A DNA stretch of 64,000 bases from Calothrix sp. PCC 7716 (lineage in GTDB: Bacteria > Cyanobacteriota > Cyanobacteriia > Cyanobacteriales > Nostocaceae): contig NZ_AP025018.1 of assembly GCF_019977735.1 (NCBI RefSeq), positions 1,302,001 through 1,366,000 on the forward strand, given 5' to 3'. This document shows, one piece after another, positions 56,714 through 64,000 of the stretch. Made by a program: the position numbers and the translations under genes. How positions within the stretch are numbered: position 1 is the stretch's first letter; each line of letters starts with the position of its first letter. The notes beneath the pieces are model-generated. The model was not told the DNA's origin. It made no database searches and saw only the letters and a program-made list of their open reading frames with translations.

Positions 56714-57472
56714 TTACTCTTCGGCTTTGCTTACCCTTATCCACGTAGTATATTTCCAAATACTAATAAATAAAGTTCCGGCAATCAAAGCTCCTAAATT
56801 CCATTTTATAGACTTAGTTAACCAAGATTTTTTTTGTTGAGACTTTGCTGCATCAGCTTGGCTTTTTAATTGTGCTTTTGATTGATTAACATCCGCCAAA
56901 ATTTTATCTTTTAATTGTTGAGGACTTTTATCACCGAGCGAACCACCTTGACGCTTGACAATTTCTTCTACTGCTTCAGGTGTTGCTTGCTTAAATCTTT
57001 CTTCAAACCCACTTGCTTGGGTAAGCTTTTGTTGATACTGACCATCTATGTAGGTGTTAACAACATTATTTACTAGTACTGTGTTTGCAATAGCTAGGGG
57101 AATAAGCAATATATATAATATTCCCACCAATAAAGTTAACCATGACAGTACCTTTAACAAGAAACGTTCCCACTTATATCGCTCATTTAATCCTCCAATG
57201 AGAACCAGACCTAATCCAAGCAAGCTTACAGGAGATTTTTCAACGAATGCGCCAATCAGTTGAAGCATGGAAATAGCATTACCAAAGTTTGAATTTGAAA
57301 TAACAGTTTCGATTAAGTCAAATAATGCCAATCCCAACATTCCATAACCAATTAATCGCAATATCCGAATTGATGACATTAACTCAAAACTGCCATACTT
57401 CAGAGATTCTACGGCGCCTCCTAATTTTGATAGCTGTAAATGTACCTGTTTATCGTTACCTATATCGCTCAT
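56714..57472 (-). CDS. HpsJ-like protein of the cyanoexosortase locus
   Basis: A 252-residue protein starting at MSDIGNDKQ, with hydrophobic helices near residues 33-55, 65-85 and 100-125 and again at the C terminus (WNLGALIAGTLFISIW). Between them is a charged, coiled region (FEERFKQATPEAVEEIVKR ... KDKILADVNQSKAQLKSQADAAK). This matches HpsJ-like proteins of hormogonium polysaccharide/exosortase loci. It follows the associated gene by about 37 bases on the same strand, so it is in the exosortase operon. An earlier in-frame Met at 57562 would overlap the upstream gene. Confidence 0.85.
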   Translation of the reverse strand: MSDIGNDKQVHLQLSKLGGAVESLKYGSFELMSSIRILRLIGYGMLGLALFDLIETVISNSNFGNAISMLQLIGAFVEKSPVSLLGLGLVLIGGLNERYKWERFLLKVLSWLTLLVGILYILLIPLAIANTVLVNNVVNTYIDGQYQQKLTQASGFEERFKQATPEAVEEIVKRQGGSLGDKSPQQLKDKILADVNQSKAQLKSQADAAKSQQKKSWLTKSIKWNLGALIAGTLFISIWKYTTWIRVSKAEE

Positions 57473-57509
57473 AATTCTAACTAAATTAACTACAACTACA
57501 AAATAAAAA

Positions 57510-58172
57510 CTAAATCTTTGGAAAATTACTATACCACCACTTATGCCAGTAAAAAAAGGCATTTTCTAACACTTGGTAAGCAACTTCTTTTGAAGTATTG
57601 TTGAGAGAAACTGACATGTGTGTGAAAAGACAACGCTTATCTAAAAGCGGCGCCTTACCTAATAGCGCTTGGGTTAAACGTTGTGAATTTACATCGTGAA
57701 GAAAGTTATTTTTTAAAGATTGTGTGTATGTAACAGTCGTGTTACCCTGTGGATTAATGCAAGCAATTAAAAACGCGCGCTCCTCTTTCACCCCTAGAGC
57801 ATAATAACCAACACCCTCTTTTTGATATAATTTAGGAGGTGATAAAATTTTATTTATATACTGCATTTTCTCAGAGGCATCTACTAAGCCACTTAAATAA
57901 TGCATTTCTATATTCAAGGGCAAATTCTGATTAAAATTCTGAGTATATTGATAACGCCACTGTGTTATTAACTCTGGTATCAAATACTGTGGCTTAGGCA
58001 ATAATTCAGTTGTACTTAACTGCCACTGTGTTAACGGTACCGAGTTTGGAAAATTAAAAGCGGTTGCCTTTAGCTTGTAAGGAGTAGGAATAAAAACTAC
58101 TTTTCCGGCAATTAAAGCTGCACTAATAAATGTTAAAGCTAAAATCCGGGTACGAAATTCTTTCCAAATCAT
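57510..58172 (-). CDS. Cyanoexosortase-associated protein
   Basis: A 220-residue protein with one N-terminal membrane helix (residues 8-29) and a soluble domain with LSTTELLPKPQYLIPE, GYYALGVKEERAFLIACI and a conserved C-terminal LLDKRCLFTHMSV. Its family is found only beside cyanoexosortase. It begins 7 bases after the exosortase stop. It probably assists sorting or processing at the membrane. Precise job unknown. Confidence 0.85.
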   Translation of the reverse strand: MIWKEFRTRILALTFISAALIAGKVVFIPTPYKLKATAFNFPNSVPLTQWQLSTTELLPKPQYLIPELITQWRYQYTQNFNQNLPLNIEMHYLSGLVDASEKMQYINKILSPPKLYQKEGVGYYALGVKEERAFLIACINPQGNTTVTYTQSLKNNFLHDVNSQRLTQALLGKAPLLDKRCLFTHMSVSLNNTSKEVAYQVLENAFFYWHKWWYSNFPKI

Positions 58173-58179
58173 AATTTAT

Positions 58180-59028
58180 TTACTTAATACCCATATTTTC
58201 TTTTTGACTCCGCAGCAATATCCAGCAAAACAACCCGAATAGTACAACAGCAATTGTACTAAATATCAAAGAACCATCTCCATCATGCCAGTATTTAAAA
58301 CTTTGTTGGTCGCCATATACTACTATCAAAGCCATCAGCGCAACTCTAACTCCATTTACAATAAACCCCATAAAAGGCGCCACAATTAATGTAATAACCT
58401 TTTGCTTTAAGTTCAAATTGAACATTAAAAGGAAAACTACAGCAAAACCCACCATCTGAATAACAAGCTCTATTCCCGAACAGCCAGAATATACTTCAAT
58501 ACCACCTGTTGGCGTCAAAATCTTTTGTCCAGCAAGAGTAAACTTAAAACCTCCACACCAAAGAACAAAAGCAGAAAATTTTGCGGTGAGAGGTGATATA
58601 TCAAATATGAATTTAGGTAAAACTATTGATGCAGCTAAACAAAGTAAAGCCAATAACTCTCCTTGATACTGCTTTAGTCCTTTAAACCCAGAAGCTAACA
58701 GTGCAAGACCAAAAGCAGATACTAAAGGCGCCAAGTACCATAAAAAAGTGGAATTTATCGTAAATAAGCCTAGTAAATATACAAAACCTATAAGTACTAA
58801 ACCACAAACACTAGGTAAAAATGCGCTTTCTAAAGTTAATTTATTACGTTTGTCCCAAATTAAAGAAGAAACTGCCGCCAAAAATACCAAGCTCGTACCA
58901 AAAATGTTGCTACTATCTATTCTTGAAGTCACACCTAGCTGAATCACTATTAAGCTGGCGCCAATCCCTAACAGTAACAATTCATGATTATTTAAGATTT
59001 TATCGAGATTAGTAAAATTTATTTTCAT
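58180..59028 (-). CDS. crtA: Cyanoexosortase (A-type)
   Basis: A 282-residue membrane protease-transpeptidase with about eight helices. The exosortase triad is visible: Cys183 in SGCSGIELV, Arg228 in NGVRVALMALI, and His248 in YWHDGDGS. It recognises PEP-CTERM C-terminal signals, cuts them and transfers the protein to the cell surface. It leads a three-gene operon. Clients in the window are at 50952, 55237 and the broken gene at 59363. The A-type label is based on its partners and length and is less sure than the family. The symbol used for cyanoexosortase should not be confused with carotenoid crt genes. Confidence 0.9.
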   Translation of the reverse strand: MKINFTNLDKILNNHELLLLGIGASLIVIQLGVTSRIDSSNIFGTSLVFLAAVSSLIWDKRNKLTLESAFLPSVCGLVLIGFVYLLGLFTINSTFLWYLAPLVSAFGLALLASGFKGLKQYQGELLALLCLAASIVLPKFIFDISPLTAKFSAFVLWCGGFKFTLAGQKILTPTGGIEVYSGCSGIELVIQMVGFAVVFLLMFNLNLKQKVITLIVAPFMGFIVNGVRVALMALIVVYGDQQSFKYWHDGDGSLIFSTIAVVLFGLFCWILLRSQKENMGIK

Positions 59029-59362
59029 TTCTACATTTTTATACCATCAAATAATTTTTTGAGATTAGCATGGAAAATGTTTTTTCAAACACATATGAAG
59101 CTTGTATATGCTCGGATTGATTCTACTGGATACATTTTGTGTTAGCAACAACGATTTACTACAATTATGATTAAATACATTAACCAAAATTTAAACATTA
59201 GAATCTAAAGACGCAATATATGGCATCTATACATTGCTGCAATTAATGTGACTAACCTGACTTGATTTGTGATAGTAATAAAAGTCTAATTTAAATTTAC
59301 GGTTGACGTGCGGAATGCACTAGGCGCCAGAAATATCTATAATCTCAAAAAATTAGCATCCC
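59029..59362. other. Divergent promoter region of exosortase operon and PEP-CTERM gene
   Basis: About 330 AT-rich bases between two divergent starts, with one GGCGCC at 59322. The enzyme operon and a potential substrate share this space, so they may be co-regulated. No operator is identified. Confidence 0.45.
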
Positions 59363-59938
59363 ATGTTTACCACTATCAAAAATTCGTTTATATCGATTAG
59401 TGCATTTGGATTATTGAGCTTAGGTAGTTTATTTTATACTACCGCAACCCTTGCTGCTGATATTGACTTAAGCACTTGGCAACAAGCAGGTGATGTTATT
59501 AAGTTCTCATCAAATGTAACCCTAACTAATGCATATTCAGGAATAGGGGATCAAGGGGATGATCCAAATGGCTATTTTCATATAAATAACAATCCAAATA
59601 CTGACCCACTTCTTAGTAGCGCTGCTATCGCCCTTAATGACGGTAACAGTAGTAGCAGTTTAGAAGCATTCCTTGGTGTAACTGCTGGTAGTTTACCTAA
59701 AAATGGCAGCGATTTAGGTGTCATAGAAGGTTCTGCAATTAGAGGTATTATTACCGCTGGTGCGGGAGACATTTTCCAATTTACTTATAATTTTCGCAGC
59801 AACGAGCCTATACGTCAGAATTTCAGGAACGACTACGCTTTTGTCACAATTAACGGTAATACTCTCACTCCCCTACTAGCAACCGTTAGTGGTGCTAAAA
59901 TCAACACAACCAAAAATTCTTCACATCCGTTAACCTAG
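59363..59938 (+). pseudogene. PEP-CTERM protein gene truncated by a Uma2 block
   Basis: The first part resembles the PEP-CTERM protein at 50952-51593 (signal peptide MFTTIKNSFISISAFGLLSLGSL; DIDLSTWQQAGD; GSLPKNGSDLGVIEGSAIRG). After about residue 172 (LLATV) it runs into unrelated sequence and stops, so the PEP-CTERM signal is lost. The new sequence from about 59911 is the segment conserved upstream of the other Uma2 gene. It would be secreted but not anchored, if stable. Confidence 0.75.
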
Positions 59939-59964
59939 AGTTAGTTGGTTTTAAATCAAGCTTT

Positions 59965-60828
59965 ATGTTTCAAACAGACCCTCCCCTTCCTCTTAACAAA
60001 ACCTTGCCCACTATGTATGATTTACCTAGTGAAGACCCTGACGAGGAAGAATTAGACCCAACTGTTCATCCCCGTCCAGCATGGGAAACTTTGCCAACTA
60101 TGTACGACCTGCCCAGCGAAGATCCTGAGGAACCCGGCTTGCCTGACGAATTTCATGACTTTCAACCCCAGTTGTTACGAGAAACCTGCCAACCTCCCAA
60201 CTACCCTAAAGAGGAAATGTTTATTGGCACAGACTTAAATTTATATTACGATAGTCGTCATTCTTTATGGCATAAGCGACCCGATTGGTTTTTGGTGTTG
60301 GGTGTGGCTCGCGCTCAACAACAACAAGAAATGCGCTGGAGTTATGTGGTTTGGCAGGAGGGGATAGCGCCATTCTTAGTAGTGGAACTGCTATCACCAG
60401 GTACAGAAGCCGAAGATTTAGGACAAACACTGAGATCTGCCAACAAGCCACCGACGAAATGGCAAGCGTATGAGCAGTACATGCGTATACCTTACTATAT
60501 TGTATTTGACCGTTATCAAAACCATTTGCGGGTGTTTCAATTAACTGGCACACGATATCAAGCAGTAGAACAAAAGGAACCAAAATTGTGGTTTCCAGAA
60601 CTAGAATTAGGGTTAGGAGTTTGGCAAGGGAAATATCAAGAAACAGAAGGGTTATGGCTGCGTTGGTATGATGCTGTTGGCGATTGGATTCCAACTAATC
60701 AAGAACGAGCTGAACAGGAAAGTCAACGAGCTGAACAGGAAAGTCAACGAGCTGAACAGGAGCGCCAACGATCTGAAAGATTGGCAGAAAGGTTGCTTGA
60801 GCTAGGTATTGATCCTGCGGATTTGTAA
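59965..60828 (+). CDS. Uma2 family endonuclease-like protein (copy 2)
   Basis: A 287-residue paralogue of the 47.7 kb protein. The N-terminal tag is duplicated: LPTMYDLPSED occurs twice (about residues 13-23 and 38-48), then EPGLPDEFHDFQPQLLRETC. The active-site segment (VVELLSPGTEAEDLGQ) and IPYYIVFDRY are intact. The C-terminal tail has tandem seven-residue repeats (RAEQESQ three times) forming a coiled coil before SERLAERLLELGI. Its first codons and upstream 50 bases match copy 1, so the unit moved as a block. Confidence 0.85.
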   Translation: MFQTDPPLPLNKTLPTMYDLPSEDPDEEELDPTVHPRPAWETLPTMYDLPSEDPEEPGLPDEFHDFQPQLLRETCQPPNYPKEEMFIGTDLNLYYDSRHSLWHKRPDWFLVLGVARAQQQQEMRWSYVVWQEGIAPFLVVELLSPGTEAEDLGQTLRSANKPPTKWQAYEQYMRIPYYIVFDRYQNHLRVFQLTGTRYQAVEQKEPKLWFPELELGLGVWQGKYQETEGLWLRWYDAVGDWIPTNQERAEQESQRAEQESQRAEQERQRSERLAERLLELGIDPADL

Positions 60829-60954
60829 AGGAAAATTCCAACAATTAGTACCTAACAAATGAGATTCCCCACACTTTTACGCGCATCGGTTATCAGCTTT
60901 AAAATAATCGCATTGGCGCCAATTGTTGGCGCCGAAAAAGATAATATAACTATT

Positions 60955-61146
60955 TTAACCCTTTAAGGCTTTTCTAAAATTGCGACGATAGGATTTGTTT
61001 GTAATTAATAATACTGGCCAGAGTATAGATAAACTTAAACGGTTTGGTAATGACCGTTGAAAGTTTGTTCTTTCAAACCCATTCCAGAATTTCCAAATAC
61101 CGCTGACGTAAACAACTACAAATACAACACCAATTAAAGTAGACAT
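60955..61146 (-). CDS. Small membrane protein
   Basis: A 63-residue protein with an N-terminal membrane helix (STLIGVVFVVVYVSGIW) and a basic C-terminal half (KSYRRNFRKALKG). A GGAG lies nine bases before the ATG, supporting the start. The N-out/C-in charge pattern suggests the basic tail is cytoplasmic. No family is recognised. It converges on the Uma2 gene. Confidence 0.6.
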   Translation of the reverse strand: MSTLIGVVFVVVYVSGIWKFWNGFERTNFQRSLPNRLSLSILWPVLLITNKSYRRNFRKALKG

Positions 61147-61665
61147 TCCTATTTACTCCAAACACAAGTGGTAATAATGTTAGCTAAGTATTTCTAGAGG
61201 ATGTTTTAAAAGTGTCTTTAATTGTCATGGTGAATGTAATGAAGCATCTTAGTATATAAGGAAACTCTAGATTCTTCGCTACGTTCAGAATGACAAGTGA
61301 TTCTACACTTCCGTAATTTTTATTATCAAGCACATAGTTTATACATATAGTGTAGTCTAATCTGGGCACGAACAGCCAGTATCTTTTTATATGGGCTAAC
61401 TACAACTCGACAGGTGCCCATTCCAGATACATCCAGATACATTATGTGATATATTTTAAAACTGCATAAAATCTAAAGTGCTAAAAATTGTTAAGCTCTC
61501 ATAATTCATGCCTTCTTGATTTTATCTTCAAAAACAAGCTAGTGTTCGATTAGCATTCGTATCAATCGTTCGACGCTTATGTGCCTATAGAAAGTTCCTA
61601 AAATATGAACATTCGTAGGAAACTATAGAAAGCACTTTCGTCGTGCAGATAACTTAGGAGGATTT
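61147..61665. other. Intergenic region upstream of the nucleotidyltransferase gene
   Basis: About 520 bases with no gene seen. It includes a dispersed element-like stretch (CTAGATTCTTCGCTACGTTC near 61267) and ends in the strong TAGGAGGATTT ribosome-binding site of the next gene. No RNA was recognised. Confidence 0.45.
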
Positions 61666-64000
61666 ATGCGTGCAGTATTAATGGCAGGGGGTTCAGGGAC
61701 GCGGCTTCGCCCTCTCACTTGCGACCTGCCTAAGCCAATGGTGCCGATACTAAATCGCCCCATTGCCGAACACATCATCAATCTTCTTAAACGGCATAAT
61801 ATTAACGAAGTCATTGCGACTTTGCATTACCTTCCCGATGCATTACGCGATTATTTCCAAGACGGCGCCGATTTTGGCGTACAAATGACTTATGCCGTCG
61901 AAGAAGACCAGCCTTTAGGTACAGCAGGCTGCGTTAAAAATATTGCCGAGCTTCTTGATGAAACTTTTTTAGTAATTAGTGGAGATAGTATAACAGATTT
62001 TGACTTAACTGGGGCAATTGAATTCCACAAGCAGCAAAAGTCAAAGGCTACTTTGATATTAACGCGCGTTCCAAACCCTATCGAATTTGGTGTTGTAATT
62101 ACCGACAAAGACGGTCGAATCAACCGATTTTTAGAAAAACCTTCGACGAGCGAAATTTTTTCCGATACTGTTAATACTGGTACATATATTCTAGAGCCAG
62201 AAGTTTTAGATTATTTGCCAGAGAATACCGAATCTGATTTCTCTTCATTTTTATTTCCTTTACTTCTAGCAAAGGGTGAACCGATGTATGGTTACATTGC
62301 CCAAGGGTATTGGTGCGATGTCGGTCACTTAGATGCTTATCGTGAGTCACAGTACGATGCACTTGACCGTAAAGTCAAGTTAGATGTTGCCTATAACGAA
62401 GTATCACCAGGATTATGGGTGGGTCAAAATACTTACATTGACCAATCTGCTAAAATTGAGCCTCCTGTTGTGATTGGTGATAATTGCCGAATTGGCGCCC
62501 GCGTTCAAATAGAGGCTGGTTCAGTAGTTGGTGATAATGTCACAATCGGCGCCGATGCTAGTCTCAAACGTCCAATTGTCTGGAATGGCGCAATACTTGG
62601 TGATGAAGCTCACTTAAGTGCCTGCGTAATAGCACGAGGAACACGAGTAGACCGTCGCGCCCATGTACTCGAAGGGGCAGTGGTAGGTTCGCTATCGACT
62701 GTTGGAGAAGAGGCACAAATTAGCCCGTTTGTTAGAGTTTGGCCCAGTAAAAAAATTGAATCAGGCGCCACTTTAAATCTGAATTTAATTTGGGGCAACA
62801 CTGCACAGCGCAATTTATTCGGACAGCGTGGAGTTCAAGGGTTAGCAAATATTGATATAACCCCTGAATTTGCCGTCAAGTTAGGCGCCGCATACGGTTC
62901 TACACTCAAACCTGGTTCAAAAGTCACAGTATCGCGTGACCAACGTAACATTTCACGCATGGTAACACGGTCATTAATTGCGGGCTTAATGTCGGTAGGT
63001 ATTGACATTCAAAACCTTGATGCAACCGCTATTCCAATTACACGCACTGTTATTCCTACAATGGGTGTAGCAGGTGGTATTCATGTGCGCGTACACCCCG
63101 ACCGTGCGGACTACATCCTAATTGAATTTATGGATGATAAAGGTATCAACCTTTCTAAACCCAAAGAAAAGAAAATTGAAGGGGCATTTTTTAAGGAAGA
63201 TATGCGACGTGCCCTAATTCACGAAGTTGGGGATGTGGCATACCCTAGCCAAGTTGCTGACATTTATTGTATGGCTTTTGAAAAATTTCTACATATTGAC
63301 ACAATTCGTAATAGTCGAGCCAAAGTTGTAATTGACTATGTTTACGCAGTGTCTGGTGCAGTACTACCCCAAATGCTCGACCAATTTGGCGCCGATGCAG
63401 TAGTACTAAATGCGAGTTTGAACAAAAGCGCAATGTCGGCAATGAACCGCGAAGCATTGTTAACGCAGTTAGGACATGTTGTCGAAGCTTTAAAAGCTAA
63501 CTTTGGTATTCAAGTATCAGCAAACGGTGAACAGCTAATTTTAGTTGATGAGTCTGGAATGCCTATCCGTGGTGAAATATTAACCGCGCTAATGGTTGAC
63601 ATGGTGTTAACCTCACATCCACGCGGCGCCGTTGTAGTTCCTGTTCATGCTTCGAGCGCCGTTGAACAAATAGCTCGGCGCCATGACGGTAAAGTTATCC
63701 GCACCAAAGCTAACCCAACCGCGTTAATGGAAGCATGTAACAAAAATCCAAATGTTATGCTCGGTGGCAGTGGCGATACAGGCTTTATTTTCCCTGAACT
63801 ACATCCTGGTTTTGACGCCATGTTCTGTATTGCCAAAATCATTGAAATGCTGACAATTCAAGAACGTTCGTTAGCATCGGTACGTTCGGAATTACCCCGT
63901 GTTATCCACAAAACTTATACGGTTCGCTGTCCTTGGACTGTTAAAGGCGCCTTGATGCGGTATTTAGTCGAAACTCACCCAGCACAAAACCTAGAACTGA
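61666..64000 (+). CDS. Nucleotidyltransferase-phosphomannomutase fusion (3' end outside the window)
   Basis: 778 codons are present and the frame is open at the window end. Residues 1-235 are a nucleotidyltransferase ([12 protein letters not shown] at 7-18, [14 protein letters not shown]) of the mannose-1-phosphate guanylyltransferase type. A left-handed beta-helix follows (about 250-370; hexapeptide [13 protein letters not shown]). The rest is an alpha-D-phosphohexomutase domain. In that domain the expected phosphoserine loop TASHNP is not seen; IHVRVHPDR stands there instead. It probably makes GDP-mannose or a related sugar nucleotide. A strong AGGAGG precedes the ATG. Confidence 0.92.
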   Translation, partial: MRAVLMAGGSGTRLRPLTCDLPKPMVPILNRPIAEHIINLLKRHNINEVIATLHYLPDALRDYFQDGADFGVQMTYAVEEDQPLGTAGCVKNIAELLDETFLVISGDSITDFDLTGAIEFHKQQKSKATLILTRVPNPIEFGVVITDKDGRINRFLEKPSTSEIFSDTVNTGTYILEPEVLDYLPENTESDFSSFLFPLLLAKGEPMYGYIAQGYWCDVGHLDAYRESQYDALDRKVKLDVAYNEVSPGLWVGQNTYIDQSAKIEPPVVIGDNCRIGARVQIEAGSVVGDNVTIGADASLKRPIVWNGAILGDEAHLSACVIARGTRVDRRAHVLEGAVVGSLSTVGEEAQISPFVRVWPSKKIESGATLNLNLIWGNTAQRNLFGQRGVQGLANIDITPEFAVKLGAAYGSTLKPGSKVTVSRDQRNISRMVTRSLIAGLMSVGIDIQNLDATAIPITRTVIPTMGVAGGIHVRVHPDRADYILIEFMDDKGINLSKPKEKKIEGAFFKEDMRRALIHEVGDVAYPSQVADIYCMAFEKFLHIDTIRNSRAKVVIDYVYAVSGAVLPQMLDQFGADAVVLNASLNKSAMSAMNREALLTQLGHVVEALKANFGIQVSANGEQLILVDESGMPIRGEILTALMVDMVLTSHPRGAVVVPVHASSAVEQIARRHDGKVIRTKANPTALMEACNKNPNVMLGGSGDTGFIFPELHPGFDAMFCIAKIIEMLTIQERSLASVRSELPRVIHKTYTVRCPWTVKGALMRYLVETHPAQNLEL

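Noticed and set aside
61184..61369. A 61-codon minus-strand frame
   Set aside because: It covers a dispersed repeat-like stretch (ATTCTTCGCTACGTTC) and has no credible start.
1..64000. tRNA, rRNA, 6S, RNase P, SRP and Yfr1 genes
   Set aside because: I looked for their conserved cores (TTCGA arm patterns, ACTCCTCACAC of Yfr1) in the intergenic regions and saw none; a covariance-model scan would be decisive.

Overview
The window is chromosomal DNA from a cyanobacterium, most likely a filamentous nostocalean. The evidence is a complete rbcL-rbcX-rbcS operon with form IB RuBisCO, magnesium chelatase ChlI, a long-form hibernation factor (LrtA type), the NucA nuclease with its NuiA inhibitor (known from Anabaena), an HpsJ-like protein with a cyanoexosortase, and heptad repeats of the kind common in Nostocales. 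The classical cyanobacterial palindrome HIP1 (GCGATCGC) was not seen. GGCGCC instead occurs about 110 times by eye, roughly once per 470 bp outside one empty block.

Layout. 0-9.5 kb: an acetyltransferase, a very large secreted filamentous-haemagglutinin-like protein, chlI, a YefM-like/YoeB toxin-antitoxin pair, a phosphodiester glycosidase-domain protein and hpf. 10-16 kb: lipB, a decaying DUF4347/Calx-beta pseudogene, and a polar amino acid ABC transporter with an ATPase gene next to a fused binding protein-permease. 15.7-21 kb: nuiA and nucA facing each other, a ferritin-like protein, a newly read 43-residue membrane protein, a thioesterase, a LysM-lysozyme, thioredoxin and an OmpA-like anchored protein. 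20.8-26 kb: prmA, serA, panB and a secreted beta-propeller. 26-30 kb: the RuBisCO operon and a GDSL hydrolase.

30.6-51 kb is an exopolysaccharide region bounded by two paralogous Wzc-like chain-length/tyrosine-kinase genes. Between them lie galE, an initiating sugar-phosphate transferase, four glycosyltransferases, a Wzy-like polymerase, a methyltransferase, a Wzx-like flippase and a truncated rfbB. From 34,445 to 46,435 there is not one GGCGCC site, and the DNA is visibly AT-rich with duplicated fragments. I read this as a horizontally acquired or swapped glycan cassette.

51-60 kb holds a protein-sorting module: a cyanoexosortase operon (exosortase, associated protein, HpsJ-like), two intact PEP-CTERM proteins, one PEP-CTERM gene cut short by an incoming Uma2 block, and a type I-secreted ExeM/NucH-type nuclease directly upstream of a PEP-CTERM gene. 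The window ends inside a large nucleotidyltransferase-phosphomannomutase fusion likely to supply sugar nucleotides.

The most interesting unexplained signals are the GGCGCC distribution with its 12 kb gap, three strongly structured segments (two ending in T8 tracts) near 36.7 and 56.5 kb, the small membrane protein at 18.2 kb, and a tiny ORF at 41.8 kb whose ribosome-binding site is sealed in a hairpin. No tRNA, rRNA or CRISPR array was seen.
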